From Lenisia limosa (taxonomy: Eukaryota; Breviatea): a stretch of DNA of 64,000 nt. The stretch covers positions 1 through 64,000 of the forward strand of contig LPNZ01003549.1 of assembly GCA_001655205.1 (NCBI GenBank), read 5' to 3'. This document shows, piece after piece, positions 23,238 to 34,920 of this stretch. Below the pieces are notes generated by a model, which was not told the origin of the DNA, made no database searches, and was given only the letters and a program-made list of their open reading frames with translations. Numbering within the stretch: position 1 is the first letter of the stretch; every line of letters starts with the position of its first letter. A program made the translations under genes and the position numbers.

Positions 23238-26200
23238 CTAGACTCTCAGTTTTTTCCTTGAGGTTGAGGGAGCATTTGAAGACTTGGACCAGTTTTGGAC
23301 CAGGAAGTCAGGAGGGTGTATGACTGCTGATTTGGGCAGCATTGATTTCAAGCTGGTCATTTCCTAGAGTATGTAAGTCAAATAAAACAAACCGGCTGGT
23401 TAGGGTCATCGGTGATACAGATAGACACATCGCTTATTGGGAAGTTCACGACGGTACATCCCATTGCAGAAAGCATTCTTGTGGCTTTCTGGGGGGTGAG
23501 TCTTCCATATGGCAGACCTGTTTAGCATCTAAGTCTTGCATGACAACAATCGCAACTTCACCCTGGAGTTGAGGGCTTTCCTGGTACTCAACTAAAGTGT
23601 CATAACAAAGTAACTTACCATGATTAAAGCTATTCAACTGCGGTACCTTCACAGGTTCTACTGGATGAGTTCATTAAAACCTATCAAATCCAAAAGGAGT
23701 TTGCCCTCTAACTTGGTAATGGAGCTGGGGTTGCTTTTGTTTCCAAATCACTGTCACTCTCCGTTTCAGCTTCTTCTGCTGGGTTAACCGAAGAAAAACA
23801 AGAGAAAGAAACCTGGAGCGGGTCGTTTGAGTCTTTGAGTTGGTGCGACTGGTTCTTTGTCAGACACTTCCGTCAGATCTTTCTCCGTTTCCTGCACCAT
23901 TAGCACTACAAAAGATCAACTACCTCAGGTTCCGAAATCGCGTTGATAGACAAGTCCTGTGCAGTAAGGCTAGACACAAAATAACAAACCTCCTCCGATT
24001 CTGATTCGTTTTCCAAAATGGCGAAAGTGGCAAGGTTAGATGATACCGCCGCCGCCCTCGTTGGCCTGTTCCTTCTTGGTGGAAGCGGAGTGTTGTTTTC
24101 TGATGCCTGCTCTATGAGTATGCTGTCAGCCAACAAACCTCATCCGATTCAGTCTCATTTTGTTCATCCAAGTCTTCACTGTCCGACTCAAAGAAGCTTT
24201 TCTTGGGGGCAGAAGGAGGGGCTGGGGTGTCTGAAGATATTATCGCCTTTACAAAGAGTTTACAAACTTGTTTGAGGTTCATCATCACTTTCGGACTCGA
24301 AAAACGTTTTTGGTGCTCGCTTTGGTGATATAGAGAAGCCAACTACACCTTGATAATAAAAACTAGCCTACCATCTTCATCTTCGCTTTCTGATTCAAAG
24401 AAGTTCTTTTTTACCGGTACCAAGGCTGAACAATCAAATGAACACGTTCTTACCTGGGGTAGGAGCGGCGTCATCAGAGTCACTAGCTGTGCTCTCATCA
24501 TCTTCGTTATCCAAAACGACAGTCGAAGGAGCTGAAGAGTTAGTGTCAAAACAAGCTGTCTTTGCAATGGCCCTTCTTTACCTTGTCGCGGGTGAGTAAC
24601 AACACTTGGTTCTAAACAGTCAGCTCATGATGTGACAAAGCTCCCTCACTTTTGTTGTGTCTGAAGTAGTACACGGTGACATTGACATTTTTCTGGACGA
24701 GACGCGACCGAATTAACCGTTCAGTGGAATACCAATTGAACCCTAGACAATAACTAAAATTCAGAGTCAAACCTGGCATTTTATCTCCAATTCTTGGCAT
24801 ATGGACTGAGAGATTTTTGGTTTTAGCTGCCTTTGACAGTCTAGCAAGAGCCTCACCAAGCAAACTCGGGTCAATAACCTGAATTGTGAGTTCCATCCCA
24901 GTCCAATAGCAAACAGAACCAGCGCCCTTCCTACGGTGCGTTTCCGGTGGGCTGCAAGAAGAGCCACGTGGATTTGTGAGTTCTGCGAACAATAACCAAT
25001 TGCAGAAACCGACTTTGGTTGGGAGAAGCAAACAGAATCCAGGTTTCAAATCCTTCATTTTGTGGGCCTTTTCATATCCTTCAACAACTTCAGGCCTATA
25101 CCATCAGCGCAGCAGATTTGAATTACCATTTGTTCTTGATTACAGAGAAGATGCCACCGCGTCCCCAATCTCCGGAAGCATCCACAGTATGACAGACAAC
25201 TGCAGGAAGGCGCACTGGTTGCGAAACATCACCGATAGTAAAGTTGAGGCAGGTTGGGTTTTGTGCTACATATGTAACTCATATAAGTTTAATCACAAGC
25301 ATACGTATGACATCAGCGCCTTCTTCATCACTTGACCCAGCTGTTTCTTCATCAGATTCTCCAGCGGTCTTATCGGACTCTGATACATCACTCTCCAAGC
25401 TAAACGTCAGTCTACATCACCCAGGCCTACTCAAGGGCAACACTTTTATATCCTTCCTTCTGCCATTTGAGTTTAAGTCTCTGAAGAGTTAGTGTGATGA
25501 GGAAACGCCAAACCTCTTCTGCTGTAATTTTTGGCTTTGCAGGAGCCTTCTTCCGGGGTTTTGCAGCCAAAGCACCAGCCTACAAGTCAGAACCGAAGTA
25601 AACTAACCAGTTGGTTGGTATTTGTAGATGTGGTGGTCTTCCGCTTCGGCACTATATAATGAGGCACGCAAAAAGCATTACACTATAATCCAATATCTCT
25701 TATTAGCGTGATGGTGTGGACGGCTTCAGCCAGATACAACCTTATTTTTTATTTCTCATTGCTATACATATATCATATATCGTATATAATATATATAACA
25801 TCGATGCTAATTAATAAATAACAAACACAGGTCTGGAACTTTGGCAATAGCAGCTGCCTGCATTTCGGCCATGATTTTGTCATCAGCATCCTTGCTCTGA
25901 ACAGTAAGATATCATCATTGAGGCAGTACCTTTACTTGAGACACGCCGTCAAAGTGATAAAGATTGGATCTAGCTGTCAAATATGCGTCCACCTGAACAT
26001 TAAACATAATAATACATTCCAAATATCACACACCTTGTCTGTGTTTTGGTTCTTGAGTTCTTCATCAGAAATTTTATTCTTCTACAGATATGAGAGAACA
26101 AAAAGACAACTTTACAATATCAACAACAACAAACTTTGAGCATTGAAAGAATATCTCTGTCTTTGGGGAAGTCAGAATCCTGATCAGATACAAGGGAACT

Positions 26201-28987
26201 GAAATATTTAGGAGGCAAGCCATCAAAATGTCAGGGAAATGTGCACAAAGAATCCAGTGTCTAAGGTCCAAAAGAGAACACACCTGAGACCAAACTTGAG
26301 AGCGCTACGGACTTCGTCTGATGTCGAAGCTACATAGGTAACACAATAGATCTTGTCACCACTTTTCAGGGTATCGGTTGCTGCAGTTCCATCCAGGACC
26401 GCATTGCTAAGGGCCATTTTAGCCATAGCTCTTCTCAAGATCACCTTGAAAGTGAAGAGAGATCAAGAAGCCTGGTGTGGCTGTTGCCTCACCTCGTCAA
26501 TCGTATCACGTGAAATCAGGCGGATAACGGTGACGTCTTTAGTTTGGCCCAACCTGTATGCACGGTCTTCGGCCTGCAAGTCTGCGGTTGGGTTCCAATC
26601 CAGATCAGTGAAGATCACAGTGTCTGCAGCGACAAGATTGAGCCCTAAACCTCCTGCACGCGTTGACAAAAGGAACACAAATGAATCCTTGTCGTTTTGA
26701 AATGTTGTAACAGCAGCATTTCGTTCCTAGAAGTCAATGAGTGAGGTTCCAACTTCGCTTCGAGCTGATCCATCAAGTCGCTCATAGGGATAATCTCTCA
26801 AATGGCAATAGTCCTGTATGTAAGATGGTGACTAGAATGTTCACCTGAAGAATATCAATGAAGGACGTCATTTGTGAAAAGACAAGAGCCTTGCGCCCGT
26901 TCTTCTTGAGATCTTTCAGGATCACATCAAGAGCCTTGAGTTTGGCAGAAGCTTCAACTAAGTGCTCTCCTTGTAAATGAGAAAAATAGTACAACAACCC
27001 AAACCTTCAACAAACGGCTCAGGCTCTACTCCGTCGAAAAGATAAGGATGACACGACGCCTGAATGTGACTTACAAGAACAAAAGGAGTGGGATACCTTT
27101 CTGAGTTGGGCAACCACATTCAGTAACCTTGACGTTGCCATTCCCTCAATTTTGCCTGCATCTAAAGAGTGAGATGACACTAAATCCCACCCTTTGTGAG
27201 AACCGCTTTGTAGACATTTTTTTGGATAGTTGTCAGTGGCACTGGGACAACAACTCTATTTTTAGAAGGCAAATCCAGAACAACATCCTATAAATAAGAG
27301 ACACGAATAGCTCAACCTTTAGACGACGCAGGAAGATAGGTTTCATGACTTCTTTGAGCTGGTTTAGCACTTCTCCTGTTGGCTTTCCATCCTAGTGTAT
27401 TATATGAATAGATTTTCTAATAAAAATCAGAGTTCCTCTTCCAAGAATCCAAATACTTTTGCTGGGAATGTTTGGTGGAACTGTTCAGCGGATGTAAAGA
27501 TCTGAAAAGTTAACTATTGTCACAGAATACCCCAGAAATTCATATTTCTCTTGAGAAAATTAACACGGATATCAGAGCATAAACTTACGGTAACGTCATC
27601 TTAATACTACTTTTTCACCTTGAAGTTTTGGTCAACTTATATGATATGATATGGCTTTTCTCAACCACCCTAAAAACCTATTTAACTGTATTGACGAAAT
27701 CTCTGATTGTAGTGGTTACAAGGTTTTAATAGCTGTAGAGCCACGGTTGGTTTATATTGGGTACATTTAAAGATTTTCTCAAGCTTAAACGTAAAAAATG
27801 GTATTCTACAGCCGAGAGAGATCACCCTCTTGCTCTACTCTTTCTTTACTTCTTCTCCTTGGTTGTGCTTCTGTGTTTAGACGAGTTATTATAAATGAGC
27901 AGAGCGTAGACTTATCTATGATGATTTTGCTGATTTTATATGGAAAAGAAAGGCACAGACTGGCTGGGAATCCGAGCCAAGTTTCTGGTTATTTTTTTGG
28001 TAATTTTTATTGTGGTAAAAAGGAATGGTACACTCAATGCCCAATGCCACCTTGCCCATCTAACCTTTGGGAGACATAGATGAAGCAGGCTATATAGCTC
28101 TTGTAGATTGTTTTGAATAGGCGACCCAGTCAACATGACCATGTTCAGTAGCTTGTACTCAGACTCAAGAGCCTTGTAGAGGATAGCATCAGTGGATTTG
28201 AATCGATGTGCTTCATCAAGACAGGTGTACCTGCTTGTGTTATTGAAAAACTCAAATAGTTAACATCCAAATCCCGCATACACCCATTTGTATTTTGTGA
28301 AGAAAACTTTGTCTCTTAGGGCAAGGTCAAAGGAAGTAAGGACAATGTGGGGGTTCTGAGTGGTCTTAAACGATGCTCTGAACTTGTGGCGAATCTGCAT
28401 GTCAGACAACTTCACTCCCTACTTCTCTTCGACTATCCTGGTCGCCAACATAACTGAAAACAATTGAGTTTGGAAGGGCCTTTTTAATTTCTGCCTCCCA
28501 GTTCCCAACCGTTGATAACGGAGCAATCACAACTGAAAGGTTACATAACCCTGACCTTACGATAAGGGCCTTTTGACTGTTGTGCGAGGTGGCCGATCAT
28601 AGCAATTGCTTGTAGAGTCTTACCGAGTCCCTAGATGTTACAACTCAAGTAATTCTTACCATGTCATCCCCAAGAATTCCAGATAAACCATTGTCATAGA
28701 GATTGACAAGCCTGGCCAATGATTAATATTCTATCACTTTGAAAATAGTGAAAATGAAAATCCAAATATCCGGAATCCCCCTGACCAATTTAAACCTTCA
28801 AGTTGATAATCTCTGAGTTTGAAGTGTGAAAGAAACGCAGGAGAAGTTTGGTATCTTAAATCATTAACACAGTATACTCCTTTGAGTCATCATATTTAGG
28901 AATCCATCAATTTGAACACCTCCCCATCCTCTCTTACTTTGCTTTGCTAGAACTTGGAAGCAAATTCAGGTAATCTTTATAATTCAT
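23238..28987 (-). CDS. CHD1L: CHD1L/ALC1-like SNF2 remodeller with macro domain and C-terminal extension
   Basis: ALC1 is a PARP-activated nucleosome remodeller: a Snf2 ATPase plus a macro domain that senses poly-ADP-ribose. The start ATG at 28987 gives [14 protein letters not shown]. Then come [15 protein letters not shown], Walker [19 protein letters not shown], the DEAH box [46 protein letters not shown] and [19 protein letters not shown] with [13 protein letters not shown] linker leads to the macro domain ([43 protein letters not shown]). Splicing at AAAA|GTGAGG bypasses a stop, and every following join stays in frame through an acidic region with three repeats ([37 protein letters not shown]). 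The final segment ([36 protein letters not shown]) looks BRCT-like. The extension is not a feature of the animal protein. An R2 repeat lies in one intron near 25700. Confidence 0.87.
25684..25760 (+). repeat. short dispersed element R2, copy in a CHD1L intron
   Basis: The best copy of the family: it begins ACTATAATCCAATATCTCTT, has a core GTGATGGTGTGGACGGCTTC then AGCCAGATACAACC, and ends TTATTTCTCATTGCTA before an AT-rich palindromic tract. It sits in an intron of CHD1L. Confidence 0.8.
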
Positions 28988-29525
28988 CTTAGGTAGATGA
29001 GACAACTACTAATTGTCTCTCACTTTTACCTTTTTTCTTTTTTTTTTTTTTTACTTAATGAGATCCACTCACTCACTCACTTCTTGCTGCACTTCCCACG
29101 CACTTCCCCAGCAGAAAAGAAAAGGCAAAGGGAACAAAAGGGGGAAAGGGGGGCAAAAAGGGCAAAAATGACTCAACTCCAGATCACCAGATCAAAACAG
29201 ATTTGTGTTGTTGGTTGCGCTGGTTGCGCTAGCTTTCTACTATTATGGTGATGAGAAGAGGAGGAACTGAAACGGAAGGAAGAAAAAGCAGTACGGAGTC
29301 TAAGCAAAGCCCGTGAGGCAATGAAGCATCTTGTTGTTTTTTTGTTGTGTGGTATTTTTATGTTGTATAACCGAGGAGGGCTGTGTGAGGATTCTTATGG
29401 GACTCCCCAGTGCAATATCGGAGACTTTCTGTTTCTAGGGTGAATATACCCCCAGATTATTGATGCATTAAAGTTCACAGTTCATAGCCAGGCGTAGCTC
29501 GCTCTCTCACAAGTGATTCTTTGGC
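28988..29525. other. shared upstream region of CHD1L and TRM61
   Basis: About 540 bp between divergent start codons, with a T13 run near 29040, repeated CACTCACTCACT near 29069 and purine-rich A/G stretches near 29115-29170. It is presumably a bidirectional promoter. No specific site is assigned. Confidence 0.45.
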
Positions 29526-31554
29526 ATGTCACTCTCACAACGTTCTTCAGTTATCAAGGAGGGAGATTTGGTGATTTTGTATCTTTCTTACGGGAGCATC
29601 ACCTTCGCCTACATGGACCCTGAAAAGGTGGAATTAGGGACCTCTTTTAGATGAAGTTAACAATTATTTAACTACACAGGTTGTTAATAATACTCATGGT
29701 TGTTTCAAACATGAGAGTATCATTGGACAACACTTTGGCACCAAGGTGAGCTCCACAACCGCATGAATGCATGACTAGCCATGAGTTGATGCAATAGATA
29801 CGCTCCTCATCAGCACCCTTCGGATGGATGACACTTCTCCACCCTACGCCTGATCTTTGGACTAACGTTTTGAGCATGCGGACTCAGATTCTCTACCTTG
29901 CCGACATTTCAATGATTTCTGTTGTTCTTGGCCTTCGTGCTGGAGAGACCGTTTTTGAGTCCGGTAGGTCTGAGGCCCGTTTTTGAGCTGCATGTAGAAT
30001 AAGACAACTTTCATGTTGAAATCTTTCCATTCTTTTCGTGTACATTGGCTTAAACTCGCAGGTACTGGTACTGGGTCATTGACGACGTCTCTTGCACGGA
30101 CCGTGGGGGCCACTGGCAAGGTCTACACCTTCGAGTTCCATCCCGAGAGAGCACGCCTTGCAAAGTTGGCTCTTCGCCGCATCTTCTTATGGCTCTAGGA
30201 TTGCGTTCAAAGACAATGGACTTGACATGGTTGTTGGAAGTCACTGTGATGTCCTTGGTGGGTGATGGGGCATGTAATGGGGGTAATTGTTTAGGTATGC
30301 TGGGAAGGCACGCAGAAAGCTGTGTGCACAGATTTATAAGGCGAATGATGGGGTGAATCAGTATCATACATGTGTACTATAATCCAATATAAGAATGATG
30401 TTGTGGATGGCTTCGGCAGATACCACCTCTACATAGATTAGATCAAATGTTTTGGATTTGTTCAAACACATTTTATGCGATATGGTATGTAGCTATTGAG
30501 CAAGTTCAAGTATTTTTAAATAGGACATATAAAAAAGTAAGAAAAAGGCAATAAAAAACAGTAGTTCACGTTCTTAGGAAACGGGTTCCAGATTGAGGGA
30601 ACAGAATCATCGGCAATCAACATGGCTGATGCTTTGTTCTTGGATCTCCCATCACCACAAGTAAGGCAATGTGGTCTTTAGTATATGATGGCATCTTAGG
30701 ACGCTCTTGTTGCGGCAACTGGCGCGTTGAAGGACCTTGGAAGGCTGTGTTCGTTTTCACCTTGTATTGAGCAGGTGCGTTTGTTCTCTGTATGCTTTTT
30801 TATGTTTTAGGTTCAAAAGATGTCAGATGAGATGAGAGCAAAGGGATATATCAGTAGGCAATGGGTTCAGAAAGAATGTGGGAGATTCTGCTAACTTTTT
30901 CAAACAATCTTCCTTTTTTTTCTCATTAGTTTTCCTTGATACTGCATGTGAGATAGCTTTTTGCACGGAGTTATGTTGCAAATTATGAGCTTGATGATAA
31001 GAATGTTTCAGTCAGATAATTCCTTTCATTAAGAATGGCTTCAGCAGATAAGTCCTTTTATTATTATTATTTCTCATTTCTACATGTACTATGTATGATG
31101 TGCCGCTCCCTCTCCCCTCCCTTACCTTTTTTATTAGAACTTAAAAGGAAACCTTTTTGCGTCTTTAGAACAAAATAAGAAGTCTCTTTTAAATATATTA
31201 CCACAATAAAAAGACCTTTGTTTAAACAATCTGACCCTCACCCCTTCCCCACAGATGTGCGAACAGTGGAAACTCTTCTGAGAGCCCACGAGACAAGAAA
31301 TGAGAGTCTCCAAATTCCAGCTGAATTCAAAGCGGCTCCTCCCCAGGTTTGTGCTTTTCTTAATCCCCAGGTTCGTCCTTTTCCTATCTCTTTCTACAAC
31401 GCCAATTCATATACATAGGATCCTGAAGCGGTATCAAAGAAGGTTATGTTGGCAACTAATGAGCATATCACTTCGCATCCCTCAACATTTGCCAGGGGGC
31501 ACACGGGGTACCTCACTTTTGGAACTCGTCAGCTTAGATGTTTCGATAAATAGA
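29526..31554 (+). CDS. TRMT61A: tRNA (adenine58-N1)-methyltransferase catalytic subunit TRM61
   Basis: With TRM6, this enzyme methylates A58 in the T-loop of tRNAs using S-adenosylmethionine. The start ATG at 29526 gives MSLSQRSSVIKEGDLVILYL. Exons then encode HGCFKHESIIGQHFGTK, LLHPTPDLWTNVLSMRTQIL followed by YLADISMISVVLGLRAGETV, and the SAM-binding motif FESGTGTGSLTTSLARTVGA with VYTFEFHPERARLAK. Later come DNGLDMVVGSHCDV, NMADALFLDLPSPQDALVAA (the acidic catalytic-side motif DLP), LGRLCSFSPCIEQVQKM, VRTVETLLRAHETRNESL, and the family-typical end FARGHTGYLTFGTRQL. The stop is at 31554. Length and motif order match TRM61 along its whole length. Two introns (about 30255-30575 and 30865-31250) are unusually long for the locus and each holds an R2 repeat. 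Confidence 0.93.
30378..30430 (+). repeat. short dispersed element R2, copy in a TRM61 intron
   Basis: Starts ACTATAATCCAATAT like the CHD1L copy, then AATGATGTTGTGGATGGCTT and CGGCAGATACCACC. The 3' part diverges. Confidence 0.7.
31018..31085 (+). repeat. short dispersed element R2, partial copy in a TRM61 intron
   Basis: Carries AATGGCTTCAGCAGATAAGT, TCCTTTTATTATTATTATTT and CTCATTTCTACATG, matching the right half of the R2 family. Confidence 0.65.
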
Positions 31555-31653
31555 TTTTCAGTGCTCGTACGTGTTTCTTGAACTGTTTGGAATGTACTTG
31601 TACAGATGTTATATAGTATGATATATTATTAAAATAAAAATGGAACAAAAAAT

Positions 31654-34274
31654 TTAAAATTTACGTTTATACGGTGCAATTCGCACGAGTTTAAAACCTC
31701 CAATGGAGTATCCAACCTAAGTGTTAGCCACAAAACTGGGAAAAGGAATCTTACTTGCATATTTTCGGTTTCCTTCAAAATAGCCTTGACTTCGCATTTA
31801 GTCTTCACTAAAAACTACATGGTTCAGATCCAATTAATATCATATACTATCCATATGTTAACCCACTAGTGATATGATCATATGACCGACTTTCGAGTCG
31901 AATGATGAACGAAGATAACACAAGGGTTCATCCCGAGTGTATCAGAGTATCATTGATACTTGTCGGTCAATTATCATACGAGTGGATATAAGGTATCATA
32001 TCACTGCGTAGAAAATGATAGTTCACATGTGTGAAATTGATCCAAAAAGTGACATGAAAATCCTATTTCATATCATATACTATATGATATGTATTCTATA
32101 TTACTATAGTGCCATCTCACTAACCAACCTTAAACGTAACTTTCTGCATTGTAGCGGTCAAGTTGCTGAGAACATTTGCATCAAGACTTGCTTCGATTGT
32201 TCGAACGTTGTCATCATCGTCTTTAGCTCTGAAGATTAGTTCCAAAAGCAGGCGGCTTACTCAAGTTTGAGTTTGATTGGTACCTGGCGGTAACTAGTTG
32301 CTTTAACAGAGATATAGATACTCAAGGAATATACACCAGGCACAGCATCCCATGTTGAGTCATTTTGGTTACGAACACTAAATGTTATTACAGAGACAGG
32401 CCAACTTGAACCACCAGAGGCCCGTATCCAAATGCAAAAGACTGCCAAATGTTGAATAATGTTTGCTCTCTATAATAATTAAAGCCCTTCAAAAACACTT
32501 TGCCTAAAGTTGATTAACAATAAGATACACTAGAAAACGATCCCTCAATAAAATCCAAAGAATAATATTTGATAGTATTATATCATATTATTTGTACACT
32601 TTGATATAATGAATCCAACTTCAGCTTACTTTTTAAGCGCCAGTATTCATTAATCCAAGAAGCATGAAGACTCTCAGCTGGACGTGCCCCTTCCATGTAC
32701 ACTACACTTGCCTTGTCGCTGTCTGAACATGAAAATTGCGACAAACAAACAGCTGCGAAGACGAGTCATATCCACCAATTGATTGTAGGATGTTTTATCA
32801 AGATTATTTTCAACTTGGTCTCTTCTCCTTTGCCACATAACTTCATTCTTTCCAACTGGAATGTCATCCAAGAGGAATCTTACATTCTCGATACCACGCC
32901 TTCGACACTCTCGACAGTTTGAGGAGAACAGTGGTAGGCAGGCAATTTATGACTGCTTCAAGAGAGTTGCTGTCCAAGCCAAGAACATCCCCTTCCTGAA
33001 AAGGTGGTGGTAAGGAAACTGGGCACAATAAGTTGAGCTGAAAAATAATAAATAATTTGATATGATACCTACATCTCGATATACATAGCAGTACATAGTA
33101 TGACATGTATTATATCATATAGTATGATATATCGATATATACTAACACTACATATATTATAGTATTAAATATAGAAATGAGAAATAAAATAAGGCTGTAT
33201 CTGGCCGAAGCCGTCCACATCATCACGCCTATAAGAGATATTGGTTATAGTATACATTTGCCTTATAACTTCATGAATAAGGACAAAAGCCCTGTACAAT
33301 AACCCAGGTAGGTAATCGTATTTGCAAAAGGCCTCACATGCCTACCACTGCTGGAGAGAGCGATATACAAATGGGAGGTTGATTGGTCAAAACAGGTTGA
33401 GAGACAGTTGGATCTTGGAGATCAGAACAATCGCGTTGCACTTACATGAAGCTCTGTGGTTTGCCTCAGAAGGAAAGTCGATTAAATTGTTTATTTCGAA
33501 TAGAAGTTTGTATGTACTGTTATCCGGGAGAAGAAACAGCGGATGGGTTTCCTACAGAATCAGCATATCTATCTGCTTGGGTCTGGGAGCTGTACTCGAG
33601 GAAGAGTATACTCCTACAAGAGAGCTTGAAATAACATTTTGCTCACAATTTTGTTGGTGGAGGTACATTGAATCCCAACTGCCTTGCTGTCAAGAAGTTC
33701 ACTAGAGCCAGTTAGCTGGTGACCAGAAAGATAACAACGCACATTACTTCCTCAAGAGTAGACTTCCTGGGGACTTGTGTTACGCTATGTGGCCCGCCGT
33801 AAATCAAAGGGCACCGTGGCGCTACAGTGTCACTGACAATTCGGAAACACCTCATAATCTGCCACTCACCTGGCCCTACATCACTATCGTCATCCGAACC
33901 CGGCTCAACAACCCCACTCAAAATGGTCCATAAAGATCCATTCGGAAGGACAAAGTCCGAGTTGGTCACCTAAGAGTCAAAATATGAAACGTGAACCCAC
34001 AATTTCCCCAGTTCGGCTGTTCATAATACCGAGCGCATCCGGATTAAATCTGTTCCTACACATGTCATTCTTCAATAATTGATATGAAGACAGTTGGCCC
34101 AACAAACAAGACATTCAAAAGAGTCGACCCAGTGTCAACAGCAACATTGACATGGCCTTGAGTGACAAGAGGCGCCCTTCCTGTGACATTAATACAAGGT
34201 CCCATTAAGCTTACTGCTGGGTGGAAGCAAAACATATCCTCCTGGCTGGGCGGGAGGTCCGTTAGGCTCATCAT
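31654..34274 (-). CDS. F-box protein
   Basis: The ATG at 34274 opens MMSLTDLPPSQEDMFCFHPA, followed by a beta-rich region (GRAPLVTQGHVNVAVDTGST) and an acidic stretch GVVEPGSDDDSDVGPG. An F-box is visible at about 32880-33010: LDSNSLEAVINCLPTTVLLK then LSRVSKAWYRE. F-boxes bind SKP1 and recruit substrates to SCF ubiquitin ligases. The C-terminal half has WPVSVITFSVRNQNDS and VPGVYSLSIYISVKATSYRQ, then LKETENMQ and VGYSIGGFKLVRIAPYKRKF before the stop at 31654. It resembles a beta-sandwich substrate module, but no family is recognised. Some middle exons (33300-33720) are not resolved. One intron holds an inverted R2 copy and another the R1 repeat. Its stop is 100 bp from that of TRM61. Confidence 0.65.
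31859..32059 (+). repeat. dispersed repeat R1, copy B (~200 bp)
   Basis: The full-length partner of 2651-2855, sharing ATGATCATATGACCGACTTT, TCGAATGATGAACGAAGATA with small gaps, CTTGTCGGTCAATTATCA and GAAAATGATAGTTCACA. It lies in the last intron of the F-box gene and is followed by an AT-rich palindromic tract. Confidence 0.85.
33174..33250 (-). repeat. short dispersed element R2, inverted copy in an F-box-gene intron
   Basis: Reverse complement of the family: TAGAAATGAGAAATAAAATA, AGGCTGTATCTGGCCGAAGC, CGTCCACATCATCACG and AGAGATATTGGTTATAGT. It is preceded on the plus strand by an AT-rich palindromic tract, so the tract keeps its position at the same end of the element. Confidence 0.8.
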
Positions 34275-34920
34275 GTTTATTGGGGGGAAGGAGCATCTGT
34301 TCTCAGGGAGGTTCAGGATGTAACGTGTAAAGGTGGTTTTGTGTCACTACTTCTTTCCCTTCTTCTTTCTGTGTTTTTTTTTCTCTGTGGTGACAGTGTG
34401 TGTGTGTGCAGTGTGTGGTGCGATTTATTGTTTTGTTGTTTGATTTGTTGTTTTCGTCCATTTTCGCGTTTCATAGCACACGGTGCGGCTCTGAGGGCCC
34501 GTCACCGCTCCGCTCAAACGACATGATGAATGACATACACACATAAACTTCTACCAACAACAACACATGTACACGTTTAAATAATAAAAATACACAAATA
34601 CAGCCCACAACACCATAACAAAGCAAAGTCAAACGCCGCTCTCTCTTCTCTATTTCAAACCTTCCTTATTGGGAAAGCGTCAAACCTTGCTTTTCCATGA
34701 TAACCGCCATGATAAACCCGTAATTATAGATTACTGTCATAATTTCTTTGTTTTGGGTAATTGTAGAGGTCCTCCTAGTTTCCTCTGTTTCCAATCTGTT
34801 TCTGCTTGTATCATTTACTTTGAAATTTGAACTCTCTGCTAGTACTTAATTATTGAATTTCGCCATATTATTCTATTGAACCAATTGGAATTGCTCCCAA
34901 CCAAGCGCAACAGGTCAAAG
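34275..34920. other. shared upstream region of the F-box and beta-oxidation genes
   Basis: 646 bp between divergent start codons with T-rich and GT-rich stretches near 34370-34460. No exon is evident. It is presumed to hold two promoters. Confidence 0.45.

Noticed and set aside
23705-24600. A separate small acidic-repeat gene downstream of CHD1L
   Set aside because: All exon joins continue in one frame from the CHD1L macro domain and no independent start codon is convincing, so it was merged. It stays the main alternative.
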